A program made the translations under genes and the position numbers. A stretch of 64,000 nucleotides of DNA from Streptomyces griseomycini (GTDB lineage: Bacteria; Actinomycetota; Actinomycetes; Streptomycetales; Streptomycetaceae). Positions 58,408 to 64,000 of this stretch are shown here, one piece after another (positions within the stretch are counted from its first letter, which is position 1; each line of letters begins with the position of its first letter). Where the stretch lies: contig NZ_JACHJI010000014.1 in assembly GCF_014203535.1 (NCBI RefSeq), positions 62,001 through 126,000 on the forward strand, in the 5' to 3' direction. The notes below the pieces were generated by a model. The model was not told the origin of the DNA and did no database searches. It worked only from the letters and a program-made list of their open reading frames with translations.

Positions 58408-58491
58408 GTGAGCAATTTCGAGAAACTCGCCGCGCGCCTGCACGTCGACCTTCGACGCCAGGCCAGCGCCATCTGTGCCGTCGGCCGCTGA
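58408..58491 (+). CDS. Cysteine-containing leader peptide upstream of the SsuABC-type genes
   Basis: This 27-codon ORF starts at GTG (58408) and stops at TGA (58489-58491). The peptide contains LAARLHVDLRRQASAIC followed by four residues: R-L-H-V-D-L-x-R-x-x-S-A-x-C is the most typical form of this Streptomyces leader family. An ATG two codons upstream (58402) is in frame but only 1 nt after the -10, so the GTG start is preferred. It lies 262 nt before the substrate-binding protein gene; a C/T-rich stretch follows the stop. Confidence 0.82.
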   Translation: MSNFEKLAARLHVDLRRQASAICAVGR

Positions 58492-58560
58492 ACGCGCTGA
58501 CGGGCGTCGCTCTCCCGCTCCGTTCTCCCAGCCGGCCGGCACGGCGGTTCCCGGCGTCGC

Positions 58561-58616
58561 AGGCCTATTTCCGGCACAGCGGGCCTTTTCCCGGCACAGC
58601 GGGCCGATTTCCGGCA
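58561..58616 (+). repeat. 20-bp tandem repeat with weak hairpin before the transporter genes
   Basis: About 2.3 copies of a 20-bp unit built on CCGGCACAGCGGGCC (58571-58590, 58591-58610, partial to 58616). AGGCC (58561-58565) can pair with GGCCT (58582-58586) followed by TTT, a weak terminator-like structure in the leader mRNA. Confidence 0.6.
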
Positions 58617-58753
58617 GAAACACCTGACCGGCTCTCTTCCCTTTCGGGCTCCGCTTTCCTCGCGCACGGTTTCCGGGCGCTCTCGTCTTTCATTCCCTCT
58701 GCCGTTCCCTCTGTCATTCCACCGACCCCATTCGTGCGAACAGGATCTCTCCC

Positions 58754-59797
58754 ATGGCCGCTACGGCATCGACCCGACGCCAGTTCCTCTCCCTGCTCGG
58801 TCTCTCCGCGGTGGCCGTGAGCTGCGGCACGACCGCCGGAGCCGCTTCCGGCAAGGGCCAGACCAAGACGCTCCGGTACCAGGGCTGGGCGGGTCAGGTG
58901 ACCCTGCCGGAACTGGCCGAGGACCTGGGTTATCTGGAGGACGTGAGGCTGGAGTGGGTCGGCAACACCATCAGCGGGCCGCAGGACATCCAGTCCGCGG
59001 CCACGGGCCAGGTCGACTTCGGCGGCGCGTTCAACGGCGCGGTCGTCAAACTGGCGGCGAACAAGGCCCCCGTCAAGGCCGTCATCAGCTACTACGGGTC
59101 CGACAGGTACGCCTACAACGGCTTCTACGTCCTCGAGGACAGTCCCATCCGCTCGGCCGGGGACCTGATCGGCAAGAAGATCGGGATGAACACGCTCGGA
59201 GGCCACTCCGAAGCCATGCTCGACCTCCATCTGCGGCGTGGCGGACTGTCCCGGGCGGAGATCGGCGAAGCCGAGCCCCTCGTGGTTCCACCGGTCAACA
59301 CCGAGCAGACGCTGCGGCAGGGACAGATCGACGTGGCCGTGCTCAGCGGCATTCTGCGCGACAAGGCACTGGCGGCCGGGGGCATCCGTCCGCTGTTCAC
59401 CGACTACGAACTGCTCGGCGCGTTCAGCGCGGGCACCTACGTGATGACGGACCGCTTCCTGAGGCGGAACCCGGACACGACCCGGACCTTCGTCACCGCC
59501 GTGGGACGGGCCATCGAGTGGTCCCGTTCCACGCCGCGCGAGGAGGTCGTCGCCCGGATGACGGACATCGTGAGGAAGCGCGGCCGCAACGAGGACACCG
59601 CGCCCCTGAAGTACTGGCGGTCCTACGGCGTCGCCACCGAGGCGGGCCTGATCACCGGCGAGGAACTCCAGCTGTGGATCGACTGGCTGGCCGACCGCGG
59701 TGACATCCGGAAGGGCCAGGTCACGTTGCCGGACCTCTACACGAACGAATTCAACGGCGCCAAGAAGTCCTCCTCCACCGCGAAGGGCGGGAGCTGA
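58754..59797 (+). CDS. ssuA: SsuA-like ABC transporter substrate-binding lipoprotein
   Basis: This 347-residue periplasmic-type binding protein of the sulfonate/nitrate/taurine group starts with STRRQFLSLLGLSAVAVSC: a Tat-like twin Arg and a lipobox with acylated Cys at residue 24. Inside are QGWAGQVTLPELAEDLGYLEDV, GPQDIQSAATGQVDFGGAFNGAV and DLIGKKIGMNTLGGHSEAM (each in part), characteristic of SsuA/TauA folds. It is first gene of a five-gene unit with ATPase, permease, monooxygenase and dioxygenase. The exact ligand (sulfonate, sulfate ester or sulfone) is not readable. Confidence 0.92.
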   Translation: MAATASTRRQFLSLLGLSAVAVSCGTTAGAASGKGQTKTLRYQGWAGQVTLPELAEDLGYLEDVRLEWVGNTISGPQDIQSAATGQVDFGGAFNGAVVKLAANKAPVKAVISYYGSDRYAYNGFYVLEDSPIRSAGDLIGKKIGMNTLGGHSEAMLDLHLRRGGLSRAEIGEAEPLVVPPVNTEQTLRQGQIDVAVLSGILRDKALAAGGIRPLFTDYELLGAFSAGTYVMTDRFLRRNPDTTRTFVTAVGRAIEWSRSTPREEVVARMTDIVRKRGRNEDTAPLKYWRSYGVATEAGLITGEELQLWIDWLADRGDIRKGQVTLPDLYTNEFNGAKKSSSTAKGGS

Positions 59798-59801
59798 TCC
59801 C

Positions 59802-60638
59802 ATGCCGGAGTCCACCACACCCAAGATCCTGTTCGAGGACGTACGGAAGGAGTTCACCGTCCGGGACCGGGCGGGGACCCGGCAGGCCACCCGGTTCACC
59901 GCCCTCGACGGCATCGACCTGGAGATCGCGGCCGGCGAGTTCGTCGTCCTGGTCGGCCCCAGCGGCTGCGGGAAGTCGACGCTGCTGGACCTGCTCGGCG
60001 GCCTCACCCGGCCCACCGGCGGACGGATCCTGCTGGACGGCGAACCCGTCACCGGACCGGGCCTGGACCGGAGCATCGTGTTCCAGCAGTACGCGCTGCT
60101 GCCGTGGCGCACCGCGCAGGGCAACGTCGAGTTCGGTCTGGAGGCCAGGGGCGTCCCACGACGTCGACGTGCCTCTCGGGCCAGGGAGTTCCTGGACCTG
60201 GTCGGCCTCTCCGGCTTCGAGGACCGCCATCCGCACGAACTGTCGGGCGGGATGCGGCAGCGGGTGGCGATCGCCCGCAGCCTCGCCTACGACCCCGACG
60301 TGCTCCTGATGGACGAGCCGTTCGCCGCGCTGGACGCCCAGACCCGGGAGTCGCTGCAGGACGAACTGCTCCGCGTCTGGCAGCGCACCGGCAAGACCGT
60401 CGTCTTCATCACGCACGGCATCGACGAGGCCGTCCACCTGGGACAGCGCGTCGCCGTCATGACGTCCAGGCCGGGCCGCATCAAGCAGATCGTGCCGGTC
60501 GCCCTCGGCTCCCGCACGGCGACGGACGACCTCCGCTCCAGCCCCGAGTTCGCGCGACACCGGCACGAGATCTGGTCACTGCTGCACGACGAGGTGGCCA
60601 GGGCCCAGCAGTCGGAGAAGGAGGAGACCGCCGTATGA
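59802..60638 (+). CDS. ssuB: SsuB-like ABC transporter ATP-binding protein
   Basis: This 278-residue ATPase has Walker A VGPSGCGKSTLLD, Q-loop VFQQYALLPW, signature LSGGMRQRVAIA, Walker B VLLMDEPFAALD and the switch His in FITHGIDEA. The sequence falls in the nitrate/sulfonate/taurine (TauB/SsuB) group. The ATG has GGGAG upstream and lies 4 bp after the binding-protein gene. Its stop overlaps the permease start (ATGA). Confidence 0.94.
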   Translation: MPESTTPKILFEDVRKEFTVRDRAGTRQATRFTALDGIDLEIAAGEFVVLVGPSGCGKSTLLDLLGGLTRPTGGRILLDGEPVTGPGLDRSIVFQQYALLPWRTAQGNVEFGLEARGVPRRRRASRAREFLDLVGLSGFEDRHPHELSGGMRQRVAIARSLAYDPDVLLMDEPFAALDAQTRESLQDELLRVWQRTGKTVVFITHGIDEAVHLGQRVAVMTSRPGRIKQIVPVALGSRTATDDLRSSPEFARHRHEIWSLLHDEVARAQQSEKEETAV

Positions 60639-61585
60639 GTCCCGCAACCGGCACGGCCGCGGAGAAGACCACCGCACCGGGCTCCGTGAACACCGCCGTA
60701 CCCGCCCCGGCCGCTCCCCCCGCCGCGTCCGCCGGATCCGCGCCGCGTGAGACGGCGCCGGCGGACGTGCGCCGGGTTCCCTCCCGGGCGGCCCGGGTCC
60801 GTCCGGCGATCCGCCGACTGCCGTACCTGCTGGTCAAGGGGGCCGCCAAGTCCGTCGCGCTCGTGGCCCTGCTCCTGCTGTGGGAGACCGCACCGCGGCT
60901 CGCCCTGGTCGACCGGACGTTCCTGCCGCCGTTCAGCGAGGTCGCCCAGGCCTGGTGGGGGCTGGCAGCCGACGGTCAGCTCGCCGACAACGCGCGTGCC
61001 AGCCTGGTGCGTTCGTTCAGCGGGTTCGGGCTCGCCGTGGTCGTCGCCCTGCCGCTCGGCCTGCTGATCGGCTGGTACCGGCCGGTCGCCGACCTCCTCG
61101 GACCGCTGCTGGAGGTGTTCCGCAACACCGCCGCCCTGGCCCTGCTGCCGGTGTTCGTGCTGCTGCTGGGCATCGGCGAGACCTCGAAGATCTCCATCGT
61201 GGTGTACGCGTGCACCTGGCCGATCCTGCTCAACACCATCAGCGCGGTCCGCACCGTCGATCCGACCCTGCTGAAGCTGGCGAAGTCGATGGGCCTCTCC
61301 GCGCCCCGGCTGTTCCAGAAGGTCGTCCTGCCGGCCTCGGTGCCGGTGATGTTCACCGGCATCCGGCTGGCCGGAGCGGTGTCGATCCTGGTGCTGGTCG
61401 CCGCCGAGATGATCGGCGCCAAGGCGGGACTCGGCTACCTGATCAACTCCTCGCAGTACAACTTCGCGATCCCCCAGATGTACGCGGGCATCATCACGAT
61501 CTCCGCCGTCGGCGTGGCCTTCAACCAGTGCCTGGTGGCCGTGGAGCGGCGGCTCAGCTCCTGGCGCGTACCGGCCGGCGGCTGA
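60635..61585 (+). CDS. ssuC: SsuC-like ABC transporter permease
   Basis: This 316-residue protein has a Pro/Ala-rich cytosolic N-terminus (about 1-60) and then about six hydrophobic helices. The permease loop that contacts the ATPase reads KLAKSMGLSAPRLFQKVVLPASVPVMFTGIRLAGAVS (in part), the EAA-type motif of SsuC/TauC. It ends EMIGAKAGLGYLINSSQYNF, also typical. A GGAGAAGGAGGAG tract precedes the ATG. It is coupled to ssuB by a 4-bp overlap. Confidence 0.94.
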   Translation: MSPATGTAAEKTTAPGSVNTAVPAPAAPPAASAGSAPRETAPADVRRVPSRAARVRPAIRRLPYLLVKGAAKSVALVALLLLWETAPRLALVDRTFLPPFSEVAQAWWGLAADGQLADNARASLVRSFSGFGLAVVVALPLGLLIGWYRPVADLLGPLLEVFRNTAALALLPVFVLLLGIGETSKISIVVYACTWPILLNTISAVRTVDPTLLKLAKSMGLSAPRLFQKVVLPASVPVMFTGIRLAGAVSILVLVAAEMIGAKAGLGYLINSSQYNFAIPQMYAGIITISAVGVAFNQCLVAVERRLSSWRVPAGG

Positions 61586-61610
61586 CCCGGCCGACGGCTC
61601 GTCCCCTCCC

Positions 61611-61690
61611 CGTCACCCCGCTCCCCCGTCACCCCGCTCCCCCGTCACCCCGCTCCCCCGTCGCCCCGCTCCCCCGTCACCCCGATCGCC
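61611..61690 (+). repeat. 16-bp intergenic tandem repeat between ssuC and the monooxygenase gene
   Basis: Five 16-bp units of CGTCACCCCGCTCCCC (starts 61611, 61627, 61643, 61659 and 61675); the fourth and fifth are degenerate. They fill most of the 131-bp gap and are extremely C/T-rich on the coding strand. Confidence 0.92.
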
Positions 61691-61716
61691 TCACCACCCC
61701 GATCCGAGGAACCCCC

Positions 61717-63072
61717 ATGACCGCGACCAGCCCCCGACGCCTGCACCTCAACGCCTTCCTGATGAACGCCGGCCACCACGACGCCGCCTGGCGCCACCCC
61801 CGTGCCCAGCCCGAAAGGGTCACCGATCTCCGCTACTTCCAGCAGCTCGCGCAGACCGCCGAGCGCGGTCTGCTCGACTCGGTCTTCCTCGCCGACGGCC
61901 TCGCCCTGGGAGGCAGGGTCCGGCACAACGCCCTCGGCGGCTTCGAACCCCTCACCCTGCTGTCCGCCCTGGCCGCGGTCACCGAGCGCGTCGGCCTGAT
62001 CGCCACCGTCTCCACCACCTTCAACGAGCCCTTCCACACCGCCCGCAAGTTCGCCTCCCTGGACCACATCAGCGGCGGCCGGGCCGGCTGGAACATCGTC
62101 ACCTCCGGCACCGTGGACGAGGCCCGCAACTTCGGCCGGGACCAGCACCTGGAGCACCGGCTGCGCTACGAGCGGGCACGGGAGTTCCTCGAGGTCGCCA
62201 CCAAGCTGTGGGACAGCTGGGAGGACGACGCGATCCTGCTCGACCGTGAGCGAGGCGTCTACGCCGACACCGACAAGGTGCGGGAGATCGGCCACCGCGG
62301 AGAGCACTTCGGGGTGCGGGGGCCCCTGAACGTCCCCCGTCCCCCACAGGGACACCCCCTGCTGGTGCAGGCCGGTTCGTCGGAGGACGGCAAGGAGTTC
62401 GCCGCCCGGTACGCCGAGGCCGTCTTCACCGCCCAGCAGACCCTCGCCGACGGCCAGTCCTTCTACAAGGACCTCAAGTCCCGGCTCGCCCGTCACGGCC
62501 GCGCCGAGGACCAGTTGCTGGTGCTTCCCGGCATCGCCCCCGTCATCGGTTCGACGGAGGCGGAGGCCCTGGCGCTGGAACGGGAACTGACGGAACTCCA
62601 GGTGCCCGAGTACGGGATCGCCCAGCTGTCCGGGATGCTCGGTACCGATCTGACCGGTCTGCCGCTGGACGGGCCGCTTCCCGAGCTGCCCGGGGAACGG
62701 GACATCAACGGCAACAAGAGCCGTTTCACGCTCGTCGCCGAACTCGCCCGCCGCGACGGCCTCACCCTGCGCGAACTCATCGCCCGCCTCGGTGCCGGCC
62801 GCGGTCACCGGGTGTTCGCCGGCACCCCCGACCAGGTCGCCGACCAGCTCGAGGAGTGGTTCACCCAGGGCGCCGCCGACGGCTTCACCATCATGCCGCC
62901 CCATCTGCCGGGTGGCCTGGAGGACTTCGTCGACCACGTCGTGCCGATCCTGCAGCGGCGCGGCCTGTTCCGCACCGAGTACACCGGGCGCACCCTGCGC
63001 GAGCACTACGGCCTGCCCCGCCCCGCCAACCGGCTGGCCCCGGCGGTCGCGGCGGAAGGCAGGCCCGCCTGA
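61717..63072 (+). CDS. NtaA/DmoA/DszA-family FMN-dependent monooxygenase
   Basis: This 451-residue luciferase-like monooxygenase uses reduced FMN from a partner reductase. Family features include LHLNAFLMNAGHHDAAWRHP, LDSVFLADGLALGG, FASLDHISGGRAGWNIVTSG, ARNFGRDQHLEHRLRYERAREFLEV (in part) and HPLLVQAGSSEDGKEFAARYAEAVFTAQ. Relatives degrade nitrilotriacetate, dimethylsulfide and dibenzothiophene sulfone. With SsuE, SfnB-like and TauD-like genes around it, the likely job is C-S bond cleavage. GAGGA precedes the ATG. Confidence 0.92.
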   Translation: MTATSPRRLHLNAFLMNAGHHDAAWRHPRAQPERVTDLRYFQQLAQTAERGLLDSVFLADGLALGGRVRHNALGGFEPLTLLSALAAVTERVGLIATVSTTFNEPFHTARKFASLDHISGGRAGWNIVTSGTVDEARNFGRDQHLEHRLRYERAREFLEVATKLWDSWEDDAILLDRERGVYADTDKVREIGHRGEHFGVRGPLNVPRPPQGHPLLVQAGSSEDGKEFAARYAEAVFTAQQTLADGQSFYKDLKSRLARHGRAEDQLLVLPGIAPVIGSTEAEALALERELTELQVPEYGIAQLSGMLGTDLTGLPLDGPLPELPGERDINGNKSRFTLVAELARRDGLTLRELIARLGAGRGHRVFAGTPDQVADQLEEWFTQGAADGFTIMPPHLPGGLEDFVDHVVPILQRRGLFRTEYTGRTLREHYGLPRPANRLAPAVAAEGRPA

Positions 63073-63185
63073 CCGGGCCGGGCCCCCACGGACGTCCCGG
63101 TGGCCGGCGGCCACAGCGCCGCCCGCACCGAGGAGCGCCCGGACCCGCGGGCGCCTCCCGCCCGTCACCTCCCGACGGCTTCCCG

Positions 63186-63230
63186 ACCGATCACCTCTCC
63201 ACCGATCACCCCTTCACCGATCGCCTCCCG
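63186..63230 (+). repeat. 15-bp intergenic tandem repeat before the dioxygenase gene
   Basis: Three units of ACCGATCACC plus five variable bases (starts 63186, 63201 and 63216) fill the space just upstream of the GGAAGGA ribosome-binding site. Confidence 0.8.
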
Positions 63231-63246
63231 GAAGGAACACCCGCAC

Positions 63247-64000
63247 ATGACCACCAGCACCGGCTTCGACATCCGCAGGATCGGCGGCCGCATCGGCGCC
63301 GAGGTCCTCGGCGTGGACCTGTCCACCGACCTCGGCCCCGCCGTCGTCACCGAGATCGGCTCCGCGCTCCTGGAACACAAGGCGCTCGTCTTCCGCGACC
63401 AGAACCTGGACGACGCGGGCCAGCTCCGCTTCGCCTCCCTCTTCGGTGAGCTGACCACCGCGCACCCGACGGTCCCCTCCGTCGACGGCCAGCCGAACAT
63501 CCTGCCGGTCGACGGCGACGAGGGGATCCGCGCCAACCACTGGCACACCGACGTCACCTTCGTCCGCACGCCCCCGAAGGCGTCCACGCTGCGCGGCATC
63601 GTGATCCCGCCCTACGGCGGCAACACCCTCATCGCCAACGCGGCCGCCGCCTACCGGGACCTGCCCGAGCCGCTGCGCGAGCTGGCCGACCGGCTGTGGG
63701 CGGTGCACACCAACGACCACGACTACGCGGCCCCGAGGACCGAGAAGGCGGCCGAACACCGCAGGCGCTTCGTCTCCCGCACGTACCGCACCGCCCACCC
63801 GGTCGTGCGCGTCCACCCCGAGACCGGGGAGCGCGGACTGTTCATCGGCGGCTTCGCCCAGAGCATCGTCGGCCTCGGCCCCTCCGACTCCCGCGACCTG
63901 CTGCGCGTCCTCCAGTCGTACGTCACCCGCCCGGAGAACATCGTGCGGGTGGCCTGGGCACCGGGCGACCTCGTCCTCTTCGACAACCGCATCACCCAGC
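63247..64000 (+). CDS. TauD/AtsK-family Fe(II)/2-oxoglutarate dioxygenase (partial, runs off the window)
   Basis: The ATG at 63247 has GGAAGGA upstream and the frame is open to the window end: 251 codons. The iron-binding HxD is H100/D102 in ANHWHTDVTFVRTPPKAS. Other TauD/AtsK blocks are FDIRRIGGRIGAEVLGVDL, HKALVFRDQNL, LRGIVIPPYGGNTLIANAAAAY (in part) and VHPETGERGLFIGGFAQSI. The final His and Arg ligands should lie close to or just past the edge (LVLFDNRITQ). It would oxidise taurine, an alkyl sulfate or a similar compound to release sulfite or sulfate. Confidence 0.93.
   Translation, partial: MTTSTGFDIRRIGGRIGAEVLGVDLSTDLGPAVVTEIGSALLEHKALVFRDQNLDDAGQLRFASLFGELTTAHPTVPSVDGQPNILPVDGDEGIRANHWHTDVTFVRTPPKASTLRGIVIPPYGGNTLIANAAAAYRDLPEPLRELADRLWAVHTNDHDYAAPRTEKAAEHRRRFVSRTYRTAHPVVRVHPETGERGLFIGGFAQSIVGLGPSDSRDLLRVLQSYVTRPENIVRVAWAPGDLVLFDNRITQ

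Noticed and set aside
61611-61690. Repeat array that might be a CRISPR
   Set aside because: Units are directly adjacent 16-bp copies with no spacers and no cas genes nearby; it is a simple tandem repeat.

Overview
The window is high-GC actinobacterial DNA, almost certainly from a Streptomyces chromosome. The evidence is very GC-rich third codon positions, gas-vesicle genes, an ArpA/ScbR-like TetR regulator, a crotonyl-CoA carboxylase/reductase operon ordered (from memory) as in Streptomyces coelicolor, Tat-exported enzymes and many apparently leaderless start codons. No rRNA, tRNA, insertion sequence, prophage or CRISPR array was seen.

Layout. 0-1.2 kb: the start of a gas-vesicle operon (gvpO, gvpA, partial gvpF), minus strand. 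1.3-5.7 kb: a translationally coupled operon, NDH-2-like oxidoreductase > transketolase > LigD-type polymerase domain. 5.8-12.5 kb: assorted metabolic genes, including an enolase-superfamily and an arginase-family protein that both lack usual active-site residues. 12.6-17.7 kb: four overlapping peptidase genes (M55 > M20 > S9 > S66). 18.0-20.5 kb: an MFS exporter fused to three carboxypeptidase-regulatory-like domains. 20.6-25.6 kb: an SRPBCC protein, a radical-SAM protein behind a perfect LexA box, a secreted TAP-like peptidase, RidA, an acetyltransferase and a HEAT-repeat protein.

26-37 kb: the ethylmalonyl-CoA pathway. A double-length 3-hydroxyacyl-CoA dehydrogenase and a TetR regulator precede ccr > ecm/meaA > malyl-CoA lyase > MaoC > acyl-CoA dehydrogenase, followed by psd-pssA (phosphatidylethanolamine synthesis). 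37-43 kb: glycerate kinase, then a run of ADP-ribose/NAD genes (ADP-ribosylglycohydrolase, Nudix, Sir2), then alkylation repair (ogt, ada-alkA). 43-45.6 kb: a P1B-4 metal ATPase divergent from an ArsR/CzrA-type sensor with a clear operator between them. 45.6-52.4 kb: a Tat-exported GH2 beta-galactosidase with an inserted LamG domain, a DUF3093 protein, a ScbR-like regulator and a HAD phosphatase. 52.6-54.4 kb: dihydroxyacetone kinase subunits dhaL and dhaK.

54.5-64 kb holds the most interesting locus: organosulfur acquisition. It has a TauE/SafE exporter, an SsuE flavin reductase, an SfnB/DszC-like oxidoreductase, an SsuABC-type transporter, an NtaA/DszA-family monooxygenase and a TauD/AtsK-type dioxygenase cut by the window edge. 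Each of its three transcription units appears to begin with a tiny, probably leaderless ORF of 25-27 codons encoding a peptide with a His-(Val/Ile)-Asp...Ser-Ala-x-Cys core. None of the three had been called as a gene; they look like sulfur- or cysteine-responsive leader peptides. Two of them diverge around a shared inverted repeat.
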